Below, piece by piece: positions 14,739 through 22,882 of a stretch of 47,015 nt of DNA (positions are counted from its first letter, which is position 1; each line of letters begins with the position of its first letter). The stretch lies in NCBI GenBank assembly GCA_025351245.1, contig JANXWH010000194.1:1-47015 (forward strand), given 5' to 3'. The notes beneath the pieces are model-generated. The model ran no database searches and had not been told where the DNA came from. It saw only the letters and a list, made by a program, of their open reading frames with translations. A program made the position numbers and the translations under genes. The DNA comes from Chloroflexota bacterium. Lineage in GTDB: Bacteria; Chloroflexota; Limnocylindria; Limnocylindrales; CSP1-4.

Positions 14739-15182
14739 ATGACCGCGTCCGTCGCCGGAGAAGCCCAGGTGGAGGCGCCGGCCTTCGTCCCCCGGATCCT
14801 CGTCTTCTCCACGAACAACATCTCGGACCCGGGCATCGATCTGGCCGGAAGCTCGCACATGCATTACTCCCCGGGCGTGATGGTCATGGGGATGCCGTGC
14901 ACCAGCGGGATCAAGCCCGCCTGGATCGCGCACGCCATCGAACGGGGCTTCGACGGCGTCTTCGTCGCATCCGATGGCGATGAATGCGCGTACCTGCCGG
15001 ACTGCGCCAAGCGTGCCTCGCGGATCATGTCGCAGGCCCAGGTGCTCCTCAAGGAGGCCGGCCAGTCGCCCCAGCGGCTGAAGATGGCAGCCATCTGCTC
15101 GGTCTGCGCCGAGCCGTTCACCAGGCAGGTGACGCAGTTCGCCCAGGCGCTCGTCGCCCTCGGGCCCTCGGGGGTGCGCTGA
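14739..15182 (+). CDS. MvhD/HdrD-like iron-sulfur electron-transfer protein
   Basis: The 147-residue protein follows the MvhD (FrhD/delta) pattern: RILVFSTNNISDPGIDLAGSS, VMGMPCTSGIKPAWIAHAI, FDGVFVASDGDECAYLPDC, then LKMAAICSVCAEPF. Family members carry one [2Fe-2S] cluster and bring electrons to HdrA. The usual first CxxC region of MvhD (CCNWCSY) is absent here (STNNISD); five cysteines remain (54, 83, 89, 120, 123), so the cluster ligands may have moved. It lies 3 bases before the HdrA-GltD gene. QmoB of sulfate reducers has a fused MvhD domain, and this could be a split form. Confidence 0.8.
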   Translation: MTASVAGEAQVEAPAFVPRILVFSTNNISDPGIDLAGSSHMHYSPGVMVMGMPCTSGIKPAWIAHAIERGFDGVFVASDGDECAYLPDCAKRASRIMSQAQVLLKEAGQSPQRLKMAAICSVCAEPFTRQVTQFAQALVALGPSGVR

Positions 15183-15185
15183 GCC

Positions 15186-17921
15186 ATGGACTACGACGTG
15201 CTCGTCGTCGGCAGCGGCATCGGGGGGATGGAATCCGCCCTGAAGCTCGGCGACATGGGGTTCAAGGTCCTCCTGGTGGAACGGGAAGCCAGCGTGGGCG
15301 GGAAGATGATCCTGCTCAGCAAGGTCTTCCCCACGCTCGACTGCGCCAGCTGCATCTCGACGCCGAAGATGGCGTCGACGATCCACCACCCGAACATCGC
15401 GACCTTCACCTACAGCGAGGTCGACGGGATCCAGCGCGATGGCGACGGCCACTTCCGCGCCCGGATCACGCGTAAGGCCCGTTTCGTGGACGAGGCGGCC
15501 TGCACCGGTTGCCAGAAGTGCGAGACAGCCTGCATCGTGGCGGTGCCGGACCAGTTCAATGCCGACCTGGTCGCCCGTCGCGCTGCGTACATCGCGTTTC
15601 CGCAGGCCGTGCCGAAGAAGGCGGTCATCGACCGCGCCGGCAGCTCGCCGTGCTCCTATGCATGCCCCGCCGGGATCCAGGCCCACGGTTACGTCGCCCT
15701 CATCCGGAGCGGCGACTACGAGAAGGCCTTCCAGCTCGTGCTCGAGGCGACGCCACTCGCCGGGACCCTGGGCCGCGCGTGCTATGCGCCGTGTGAGACC
15801 GATTGCACGCGCGGCGAGCTGGAGGGAACGCTTCCCATCCGGCGGCTCAAGCGGTTCGTCGACGACGTCCATCACGCGACGTTCGATGAGCCCGGCGTCA
15901 CGGTGGCCCCGCCGAACGGGCGGAAGGTCGCGATCGTCGGCTCCGGGCCGGCGGGCCTGACGGCGGCCTGGCAGCTGGCGCGCCAGGGGTACGGAGTGAA
16001 GATCTTCGAGGCTGCGCCCGAGCCCGGCGGCTTCCTGCGCCTCGCGATCCCCGCCTATCGCCTGCCGGCGGATGTGGTCGCCAGGGACATCAAGAACGTC
16101 ACCGACATCGGCGTCGAGATCGCCACGAGCTCCCCGGTCGAGGATCTCGACGTGCTGCGGGGCAACGGCTACGACGCGACCCTCCTGGCCACGGGGACGC
16201 CGCGCTCCACGATCCTCGGCGTTCCGGGCGAGGATCGCCATGGCGTCGTCGGTGGCGTCGAGTTCCTGCGGGACGTCCGCCTCGCGCACGCGCCGGAGCT
16301 CCAGGGGAGGCGCGTCGTCGTGGTCGGCGGCGGCAACGTGGCCATGGACGCCGCGCGGACCGCGCGCCGCCTTGGGGCCGCCAGCGTCACCGTCGCGTAT
16401 CGGCGCGGGCGCGAGGAGATGCCCGCCCACCGTGCGGAGGTGGAGGACGCCGAGCGGGAGGGAGTCCAGCTCGCATTCCTGGTCGCCCCATCCGAGGTGC
16501 CCGGGGACGAGCACGGAGACGTTCGCGGCCTCCGCGCGACACGGATGGCCCTCGGGGCGCCCGACGCCTCCGGCCGGCGACGTCCGGAACCCATCCCCGG
16601 CAGCGAGTTCATGATGGACTGCGACGTCCTGATCGTGGCGATCGGCATGGCGCCGGACACCCGCGCGTTCACGTCCCGGGTCTCGGCCAACCCGAACGGC
16701 ACGCTCCGGGCGGACCCGAAGACGCTCCAGACGGAAGTCCCGGACATCTTCGCCGCGGGCGACGTGGTGACGGGCCCCACGGACATCACGCGGGCCGTCG
16801 GCGAGGGCCGGCGGGCGGCATTCATGATCGATCGCTGGCTCCAGGGTGGCGAGATGGCCGGGTTCGACGATCGGCTGCCGGCCGTGAACAAGGAGCAGGT
16901 CCTGGCGCGCCAGCGAACCTACACGCTTCGCCCCGCGTCGGCGACGCCGTCCGCGTCCGACATCGCGCCCCGCGACTTCGACGAGATCGAGCCGCCGATG
17001 ACCCAGGCCGAAGCACATGACGGCGCGGCCCGTTGCCTGGACTGCGCGGTCTGCAGCGAGTGCGGGGAGTGCGTCGCCGCCTGCCCGGTCGATGGGTGCA
17101 TCGACCTCCATGCGCGTGACGAGAAGCTGGAGGTCGAGGTAGGCGCCGTGGTGGTCGCCACGGGGTTCAAGCTGTTCGCGGCCGACCTCAAGCCCCAGTA
17201 CGGCTTCGGGACGTACAAGAACGTCATCACGGGCATGCAGATGGACCGCCTTCTCGCGCCGACGCGGCCCTTCAACACGATCCTCCGGCCCGGCGACGGG
17301 AAGGTGCCCGAGCGGATCGCCTACGTCCTGTGCACGGGCTCCCGCGACGAGACGGTGGACAACCCGCTCTGCTCGCGGTTCTGCTGCATGTACTCGATCA
17401 AGCAGAACCAGCTGCTCATGGGCGCCCTCCCGCTGGCCGACGTGACCGTCCACTACATGGACATCCGGGCTGCCGGCAAGCGCTACAACGAGTTCTACGA
17501 GCAGGCCAAGTCCATGGGAGCCACCTACGTGAAGGGCAGGGTGGCGAAGATCACCGAGAAGGACGACGGCAACCTGGTCCTGCGCTACGAGGACATCGAG
17601 AACGGCGGGAAGCTCGTCGAGGCCGAGTACGACATGGTCGTGCTGGCGGTCGGCGTGCAGCCCAACAGCGACGCGCAGGGGCTCTTCCCGGCCGGTGAGC
17701 TGGCCGTGGACGAGTTCCGCTACGTCGCGGAGCCGAACGAGGACCTGGATCCGGGCGCGACCAGCATCCCCGGGGTCTTCGTGGCCGGCGCCGCCTCCGG
17801 CGCCAAGGACATTGCCGACTCCATCCTGCATGCGGGATCGACGGCAGCCCAGGTGGCGGCGCACCTCGAACGCGCCCGCCTCGAGCGCGCCCGCCTCGCG
17901 ACGGGGGGGGTGCCGGCATGA
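15186..17921 (+). CDS. HdrA-like protein with an inserted GltD/NfnB-type NAD(P)H module
   Basis: The 911-residue flavo-iron-sulfur protein starts as HdrA: FAD motif DVLVVGSGIGGMESALKLG, LDCASC and a [4Fe-4S] motif CTGCQKCETAC (106-116). A GltD/NfnB-type module (about 150-560) interrupts it. That module has Cys156/160/199/203/207, a second FAD motif (VAIVGSGPAGLTAAWQLA, about 248) and a nucleotide motif (VVVVGGGNVAMDAARTARR, about 377). Then the HdrA part resumes with CLDCAVCSECGECVAAC (617-633) and FCCMYSIKQNQLLMG. HdrA carries flavin and clusters for electron splitting; GltD modules accept electrons from NAD(P)H. The fusion could join both. Its stop overlaps the next hdrA by 4 bp. It is not a glutamate synthase subunit, since no gltB is present. 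Confidence 0.9.
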   Translation: MDYDVLVVGSGIGGMESALKLGDMGFKVLLVEREASVGGKMILLSKVFPTLDCASCISTPKMASTIHHPNIATFTYSEVDGIQRDGDGHFRARITRKARFVDEAACTGCQKCETACIVAVPDQFNADLVARRAAYIAFPQAVPKKAVIDRAGSSPCSYACPAGIQAHGYVALIRSGDYEKAFQLVLEATPLAGTLGRACYAPCETDCTRGELEGTLPIRRLKRFVDDVHHATFDEPGVTVAPPNGRKVAIVGSGPAGLTAAWQLARQGYGVKIFEAAPEPGGFLRLAIPAYRLPADVVARDIKNVTDIGVEIATSSPVEDLDVLRGNGYDATLLATGTPRSTILGVPGEDRHGVVGGVEFLRDVRLAHAPELQGRRVVVVGGGNVAMDAARTARRLGAASVTVAYRRGREEMPAHRAEVEDAEREGVQLAFLVAPSEVPGDEHGDVRGLRATRMALGAPDASGRRRPEPIPGSEFMMDCDVLIVAIGMAPDTRAFTSRVSANPNGTLRADPKTLQTEVPDIFAAGDVVTGPTDITRAVGEGRRAAFMIDRWLQGGEMAGFDDRLPAVNKEQVLARQRTYTLRPASATPSASDIAPRDFDEIEPPMTQAEAHDGAARCLDCAVCSECGECVAACPVDGCIDLHARDEKLEVEVGAVVVATGFKLFAADLKPQYGFGTYKNVITGMQMDRLLAPTRPFNTILRPGDGKVPERIAYVLCTGSRDETVDNPLCSRFCCMYSIKQNQLLMGALPLADVTVHYMDIRAAGKRYNEFYEQAKSMGATYVKGRVAKITEKDDGNLVLRYEDIENGGKLVEAEYDMVVLAVGVQPNSDAQGLFPAGELAVDEFRYVAEPNEDLDPGATSIPGVFVAGAASGAKDIADSILHAGSTAAQVAAHLERARLERARLATGGVPA

Positions 17922-19708
17922 GCCAGCCGGAGCTCGAAGTCGCCGCGCTCGGCGTCGCCGGCGGGGCGGTCCCCGCGGCGCGGCGGATCGGCGTCTACGT
18001 CTGCCACTGCGGCGGAAACATCTCCGATTACGTGGACGTGGCGAAGGTCGTCGAATCCGTCCAGGGCGACGGCGACGTCGCCGTGGCGCGGACCGCCATG
18101 TTCGCCTGCTCGGATGCCTCGCAGCAGGACATGATCGACGACATCCAGAAGAACCAGCTGGACGGCCTGGTCGTGGCCTCGTGCTCGCCGAAGCTCCACA
18201 CGTACACGTTCCGCGCTGTCGCGACGCGAGCCGGCCTCAACCCCTACGAGTACTCGCAGGTGAACATCCGGGAGCAGTGCTCCTGGATCCACCGTGACGA
18301 TCACGAGGGTGCGACCGCCAAGGCGATCGGCCTGGTCCAGGCCGGGATTGCGCGAACGCGCCTGACGGAGCCCCTCGAGCCGATCGTCGTGGAGACGACG
18401 CCGAAGACCCTGGTCATCGGCGGCGGAATCGCGGGCCTCCGAGCGGCCGTCGGGCTCGCCGACATCGGCCTCCAGGTGGTCGTGGTGGAGCGCGAGCTTA
18501 CGCTCGGCGGATGGGTCGGCCGCTTCGGCGAGCTGTACCCATATGGCAAGGACGGCCACGCCCTCATCGCCGGCCTCGTTGCAGAGATCAAGAAGCGCCC
18601 GGCCATCACCGTGCTGACGGGTGCCGATGTCGTGGGGAAGTCCGGGAGCTTTGGCAACTACGACGTCGAGGTTCGCGTCGGCGGACCGGGCGCCGGGTCC
18701 ATCTCCGTTCGGGTCGGCTCGATCATCGTGGCCACCGGGTTCGACTCCTACCAGCCGGAGGCGGGCGAGTTCGGCTACGGCATCAACGGCGTCATGACGC
18801 TGCCGGAGTTCACGGACCTGCTCGATCGCTCGACCGGACCCCTTGTCCACGACGGGAAGCCGGTCCGGAGCGTCGTCTACGTCTACTGCGTGGGCAGCCG
18901 CCAGGCATCCGACGTCGAGGGCGCCAACGAGTACTGCTCGCGCTTCTGTTGCACGGCCGCGGTCCACGCGTCCGTCCGGGCGGCCGGGCTGGACGCCATG
19001 GCCCGCCAGTTCCACCTGTACCGGGACATGCGCACGTACGGGAAGTACGAGACGATCTACACGCGGTCGCGCGAGCTGGGCTCGGTCTACCTGCGGTTCC
19101 CCGACGACACGCCGCCCGCGGTCGCGCGGGGCGAGGACGGTCGGCTGGTGGTCACCGTTCGCGACCTCCTCACGGACGGCGAGGAGTTGGCGATCCCGGC
19201 CGATCTCGTCGTCCTGGTGACCGGCATGGTTCCCCGGAAGAACGAGGAGCTGGTGGGCGTCCTCAAGCTTCCGCTTGGCTCGGACGGCTTCTTCAACGAG
19301 ATTCATCCCAAGCTGAGGCCGGTCGAGACCGTGGTCGGCGGGGTCCTGATCGCCGGGGCCTGCCAGGGACCGAAGTCCTCGGCCGAGAGCGTCGCGTCCG
19401 GCCTGGCGGCGGTCACCCAGAGCGCGGCCATCCTGCGCAAGGGCTTCGCCGAGCTCGATCCATTGGTCGCGACGGTGGACACCGACGCGTGCACGGCCTG
19501 CGGAAAGTGCCTGGATGCGTGCCCGTACGGAGCGATCGCGATGACCAGCCTGGACGGCCGGGAGGTTGCCGTCATCAGCGAGACCGGCTGCAAGGGGTGC
19601 GGCGGTTGCGTTCCGATGTGCCCCGAGGATGCGATCGACCTGCGCGGGTACACGGACGCCCAGATCCGGGACCAGATCGACAGCCTGCTGGAGGTGTCGG
19701 TCGCATGA
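17918..19708 (+). CDS. HdrA-like/QmoB-like flavo-iron-sulfur protein
   Basis: The 596-residue protein has an N-terminal HdrA domain (RIGVYVCHCGGNISDYVD, Cys29 and Cys31; TAMFACSDASQQDMIDD; VVASCSPKLHTYTF), a FAD-binding fold (TLVIGGGIAGLRAAVGLA, about 166), CSRFCC, and two C-terminal ferredoxin motifs (CTACGKCLDACPYG about 525-537 and CKGCGGCVPMC about 558-568). This is the full HdrA layout used in heterodisulfide reductase and the Qmo complex. With the 15186 gene it mirrors the two HdrA-like subunits QmoA/QmoB. ATG overlaps upstream by 4 bp and its stop overlaps the downstream winged-helix gene by 4 bp. Confidence 0.92.
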   Translation: MSQPELEVAALGVAGGAVPAARRIGVYVCHCGGNISDYVDVAKVVESVQGDGDVAVARTAMFACSDASQQDMIDDIQKNQLDGLVVASCSPKLHTYTFRAVATRAGLNPYEYSQVNIREQCSWIHRDDHEGATAKAIGLVQAGIARTRLTEPLEPIVVETTPKTLVIGGGIAGLRAAVGLADIGLQVVVVERELTLGGWVGRFGELYPYGKDGHALIAGLVAEIKKRPAITVLTGADVVGKSGSFGNYDVEVRVGGPGAGSISVRVGSIIVATGFDSYQPEAGEFGYGINGVMTLPEFTDLLDRSTGPLVHDGKPVRSVVYVYCVGSRQASDVEGANEYCSRFCCTAAVHASVRAAGLDAMARQFHLYRDMRTYGKYETIYTRSRELGSVYLRFPDDTPPAVARGEDGRLVVTVRDLLTDGEELAIPADLVVLVTGMVPRKNEELVGVLKLPLGSDGFFNEIHPKLRPVETVVGGVLIAGACQGPKSSAESVASGLAAVTQSAAILRKGFAELDPLVATVDTDACTACGKCLDACPYGAIAMTSLDGREVAVISETGCKGCGGCVPMCPEDAIDLRGYTDAQIRDQIDSLLEVSVA

Positions 19709-19947
19709 GCACGCAGAGCAGGGAAGTCCGCGAGATCGTCCGGGAGGAGCCCGTCATGCGCGGACGCATCCTGGAGGCACTCCAGGATGGACCGCGTACC
19801 GTGCCCGAGATCGCGTCGGCGATCGGGTGTCCGACCCACGAGGTGCTGTTCTGGGTGATGGGGATGCGCCGGTACGGCTGGCTGCGCGAGGTCAAGGGCC
19901 CCGCCGAAGATGGCTATTTCCGATACCAGGCCGAGGAGCGGGCATGA
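19705..19947 (+). CDS. Small winged-helix-like protein inside the Hdr operon
   Basis: The 80-residue protein has a winged-helix signature: MRGRILEALQDGPRTVPEIA, then SAIGCPTHEVLFWVMGMRRYGWLREVKG and a short wing DGYFRYQ. A Cys in IGCPTHEV lies where the recognition helix begins. It overlaps its neighbours by 4 bp on both sides (ATGA at 19705 and 19944), so it is made with the complex. It may be a local regulator or a structural/assembly factor; I cannot tell. Short MarR/TrmB-like folds give the closest pattern. Confidence 0.75.
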   Translation: MSTQSREVREIVREEPVMRGRILEALQDGPRTVPEIASAIGCPTHEVLFWVMGMRRYGWLREVKGPAEDGYFRYQAEERA

Positions 19948-21155
19948 CGGCGCAGGTGGATGTCGAGCTCTACGGAGAGCTCCAGAAGTTCGGCGCAGCC
20001 GATGTCTCCGCGTGCTTCAGCTGCGGCACGTGCACGGCGAGCTGCCCGCTGGTCACCGAGGACGCCACGTTCCCACGGCGGATGATCCGGTACGCCCAGG
20101 TGGGCCTGCGCGACAAGCTGTTGTCGAGCAAGGAGCTGTGGACGTGTTACGCCTGCGGCGAGTGCTCCGAGACCTGCCCCACGCAGGCTGAGCCCAGTGA
20201 GTTCATGGCCGCGGCCCGGCGGTACGCGATCGGCAGCTACGACCGTACCGGGCTTGCCCGGACGATGTACACGCGGCCCGTCCTGGGCACCGCGATCGCC
20301 GTCTTCCTGGCGGCCTTCTTCGCGATCTTCATGGCGGCGGGCCACGGAGGCCAGGCCACCGGGTCGCTGGACCTCTTCGGCTTCGTGCCCGAGGACCTCG
20401 TCCACACCACTGGCATCGTCGTGATGGTGATCGTCGCGCTGGCAGGCCTCGCCGGCATCGTGACGATGGCCCGGCAGATCGGCCGGGCCGAGGGCGTGGG
20501 TTGGCGGACGGTGGTGGGCAGTCGAGCGGCGGTCGGTCGATCCCTGGGAGCGCTCTGGGAAGCCATCGGGGTGGAGTCGCTGGGCCAGCGGCGATACCGC
20601 GAGGACTGCGACGCGGACAAGGCAGCCGGCGACGCGGACCAGGCAGCCGTCCCCATCTACCGCCGCCGGTGGCTCCTCCACGCGGTCACGATGTGGGGCT
20701 TCCTGGGGCTCCTTGGAGCCACGATCCTCGACTACGGCCTGGCGCTCGCAGGGATCAAGGCGACCGGCACCCCGGTCCCCATCTGGTACCCGGTCCGGCT
20801 GCTGGGCACGCTCGCTGGGCTGATGCTGGTCTACGGCACCAGCGTGCTCATCCTGGACCGGTTCCGGCGCGCCAACCGGTCGGTGGCCCATTCGACCCCG
20901 GCCGACTGGACGCTCCTCGCGCTCCTCTGGATCACCGGCGGCACCGGGTTCGCTCTCGAGGTCGCGCTCTACCTGCCCGGGGCGCCCGCGTGGGGATACT
21001 GGGTCTTCCTCTTCCACGTGGCGGTGGCGATGGAGCTGGTCCTGCTCGCCCCGTTCATGAAGCTCGCGCACGTGCTCTACCGGCCCGTGGCGCTCTTCTT
21101 CTACGCGCTCGCTCGGACGCCCGAGCTCCCGGATCGTCAAGGAGGTACGAGATGA
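19944..21155 (+). CDS. QmoC-like subunit: HdrC iron-sulfur domain fused to a cytochrome b-type membrane domain
   Basis: The 403-residue protein starts with two [4Fe-4S] motifs (CFSCGTCTASCP, Cys24-34; CYACGECSETCP, Cys68-78), the HdrC layout. Then about six membrane helices (roughly 108-130, 145-165, 245-265, 280-302, 322-342, 350-380) resemble HdrE/NarI cytochrome b. His residues in or near the helices (RRWLLHAVTMWGF, VFLFHVAVAMEL) are candidate haem ligands. An insert of charged residues (about 180-240) separates the helix groups. QmoC passes electrons between the quinone pool and the HdrA-like subunits; the same is expected here. ATG overlaps the winged-helix gene by 4 bp; the stop overlaps the next start. 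Confidence 0.9.
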   Translation: MTAQVDVELYGELQKFGAADVSACFSCGTCTASCPLVTEDATFPRRMIRYAQVGLRDKLLSSKELWTCYACGECSETCPTQAEPSEFMAAARRYAIGSYDRTGLARTMYTRPVLGTAIAVFLAAFFAIFMAAGHGGQATGSLDLFGFVPEDLVHTTGIVVMVIVALAGLAGIVTMARQIGRAEGVGWRTVVGSRAAVGRSLGALWEAIGVESLGQRRYREDCDADKAAGDADQAAVPIYRRRWLLHAVTMWGFLGLLGATILDYGLALAGIKATGTPVPIWYPVRLLGTLAGLMLVYGTSVLILDRFRRANRSVAHSTPADWTLLALLWITGGTGFALEVALYLPGAPAWGYWVFLFHVAVAMELVLLAPFMKLAHVLYRPVALFFYALARTPELPDRQGGTR

Positions 21156-21646
21156 CCGCCAGCCTGCCGCACGTGGCACACGAGCACCGCGAGCACCTGC
21201 TCCACCAGATCGACCGGATGCCACAGACCGGGGACATGGTGGGGACGGCTTCGCCGGCCGAGCTCCGCCAGCGCATCGACGAGACGTACGCGTTCCTCAC
21301 GGAGGTCCTGATCCCGCACATCGCGGCCGCCGAGCACGAGCTCTACCCGGAGCTGGAGCGGATGCTCCAGAGCGTCCATTCCATGGCGCCGCTTCGGCGC
21401 GAGCACGACGAGGTCCGCCGATCGACCACCGAGCTGGCGCGGATCCGCGAGCATCTCGGTGACCAGCAGATCTCGATCGGCCAGGCCATCGCCCTGCGTC
21501 GGGTGATCTTCCGCCTCTACGCACTCCTGAAGGTGCACCTTGCCGAGGAGCAGGCCTACCTGGGCATCCTCGAGCGGCGCGAGCTCCCGGAGATGGCCGA
21601 TGCGCTCGCGGCCGCCATGGCGCATCCGGGCAGCCCGGAGGCCTGA
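21152..21646 (+). CDS. Hemerythrin-like (HHE) domain protein
   Basis: The 164-residue helical protein has the four-helix HHE pattern with iron-ligand-type residues HEHREHLLHQID, LIPHIAAAEHELYPELE, LRREHDEVRRS and LKVHLAEEQAYL. Such proteins hold a di-iron site and bind O2, NO or act in iron-sulfur repair. It is the last gene of the Hdr-like operon (4-bp overlap with QmoC-like), so it may protect or sense oxygen for the iron-sulfur complex; this is inference. A convergent gene begins 18 bases downstream. Confidence 0.88.
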   Translation: MTASLPHVAHEHREHLLHQIDRMPQTGDMVGTASPAELRQRIDETYAFLTEVLIPHIAAAEHELYPELERMLQSVHSMAPLRREHDEVRRSTTELARIREHLGDQQISIGQAIALRRVIFRLYALLKVHLAEEQAYLGILERRELPEMADALAAAMAHPGSPEA

Positions 21647-21664
21647 CGCCGGGCGCCTCTGCCG

Positions 21665-22096
21665 TCACCCGACGGCTGCCCGTTCGCGTGAGGGGATGAG
21701 TCCGAGCTGGAGCATCAGCCCCATCTGGTCCGCGATGCCCCAGTGCTCGACGACCATGCCGTCCTCGAAACGGACGATGTCGATCACGTCGATCTCGACG
21801 ACCTTGCCGGTTGGCGGGTTGCCCATCACGGATCCGGTATTGACGCCCCTCGCGCGATTGCGCGACCAGACGACGTCGCCGGCGATGGCGACATCCTCGA
21901 TCGTCAGGCTGAAGTCCGACATCCAGCGATGGAGGGTGCGGATGACCTCCTTTGCGCCGCCCACCCCCGACCGGTTGCCGCGCTGGTGCTCCACGCATTC
22001 CGGAGCGATCAGCTCGTCGACCACGCCCAGGTCCCCGCGCGTGAATCCCTCGTCGATGAGCCTGCGGAATCGTGCCACGTTGTCGGTGCTGGACAT
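21665..22096 (-). CDS. SnoaL-like/ester-cyclase-family protein
   Basis: The 143-residue protein has the SnoaL-like cone-fold pattern: ARFRRLIDEGFTRGDLGVVD, LIAPECVEHQ, LHRWMSDFSLTIEDVAIAGDVV, VIDIVRFEDGMVVEHWGIAD. Members include polyketide cyclases but also many small-molecule enzymes or binding proteins of unknown substrate. It is divergent from the TetR regulator across two matching palindromes, so it is the probable target of that regulator. Its role cannot be named more closely. Confidence 0.85.
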   Translation of the reverse strand: MSSTDNVARFRRLIDEGFTRGDLGVVDELIAPECVEHQRGNRSGVGGAKEVIRTLHRWMSDFSLTIEDVAIAGDVVWSRNRARGVNTGSVMGNPPTGKVVEIDVIDIVRFEDGMVVEHWGIADQMGLMLQLGLIPSRERAAVG

Positions 22097-22134
22097 CTCG
22101 TCCCCCCATCATTCGATCGCGTCCTGAATTGTAG

Positions 22135-22172
22135 ATAGAGTTATACTCTATTGAGATGGAGTGATACTCTAT
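22135..22172. promoter_or_regulatory. Twin palindromes, probable TetR operators
   Basis: ATAGAGT-TAT-ACTCTAT at 22135-22151 has perfect 7-bp arms. ATGGAGT-GAT-ACTCTAT at 22156-22172 is a near copy with one arm mismatch. The centres are 21 bp apart, two helical turns. The AT-rich pair lies between the SnoaL-like and TetR genes and just before the TetR ATG, fitting autoregulation and control of both genes. Confidence 0.8.
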
Positions 22173-22176
22173 CGAC

Positions 22177-22803
22177 ATGGAACCTGTCAAGCCCGAGCCG
22201 TCGCACCCGGGGCTGACCCTGCGTGCCGAGCGCGCCGAGGTCACCCGCCGCCGGATCGTGACGGCGGCGCGCCACCTCTTCGCACGCGACGGCTACGGCG
22301 CCACCACCCTCCGGGACGTGGCCGCCGAGGCTGAAGTGGCCGTCCAGACGGTCTATGCCGTCCACGGGTCGAAGGCCGGGATCCTCCGCGCACTGCGGGA
22401 GAGCGTGGTGCGGCAGCCCGAGGCCGAAGCCGCCCTGCGCGACGCGATGCGTCAGCGATCCGCGGCGGGGAGGCTCGACCTCTTCGGGCGGTCGATCCGC
22501 CTTCGGTGGGAGCTCGCGGGCGACGTCGTCGCCATCAACCGCGCCGCATCGATGTCCGACCCGTCGGTCCGACCGGAGGTCGAGGCGGTCCTGGGCATCC
22601 GCCGGAACGGGATCACCGCCCTTGCGCGCTCGCTCGAGGCGCGCTATCGGCCGCCGATGGACGTGGCCCGGGCGGCCGCGATCCTCGACGCGCTCACGCT
22701 CTACGAGGTGTACGCAGAGCTTGTCGACGTCCAGGGGTGGACGCCGGACGAATACGAGGTCTGGCTCGCCACGACGTTGCGCCGCCAGCTGTTGGCACGC
22801 TGA
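22177..22803 (+). CDS. TetR/AcrR-family regulator
   Basis: The 208-residue protein has the TetR DNA-binding domain at 20-70 (TRRRIVTAARHLFARDGYGA, LRDVAAEAEVAVQTVYAVHG) and a C-terminal helical ligand domain. The ligand is unknown. The ATG at 22177 lies 4 bases after the second operator half-site. It probably represses itself and the divergent SnoaL-like gene. Confidence 0.9.
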   Translation: MEPVKPEPSHPGLTLRAERAEVTRRRIVTAARHLFARDGYGATTLRDVAAEAEVAVQTVYAVHGSKAGILRALRESVVRQPEAEAALRDAMRQRSAAGRLDLFGRSIRLRWELAGDVVAINRAASMSDPSVRPEVEAVLGIRRNGITALARSLEARYRPPMDVARAAAILDALTLYEVYAELVDVQGWTPDEYEVWLATTLRRQLLAR

Positions 22804-22882
22804 GCCTGCCTCCGCCGCGCTCGTGGAACACCGCACCTGCCAGGGTGCCCGCCGCAGATCGCAGCGCTATCCTTGCCGAAGA

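Noticed and set aside
14364-17864. Very long minus-strand open frame (over 1100 codons) opposite dsrE/tusA/hdrA-gltD
   Set aside because: It is antisense to genes with clear motifs, crosses several of them, and its translation is low-complexity Arg/Gly/Asp/His-rich. Such frames are common in high-GC DNA.
15186-17921. Annotation as glutamate synthase small subunit
   Set aside because: The GltD module is only the middle third; both ends are HdrA-like, and no gltB gene is nearby.
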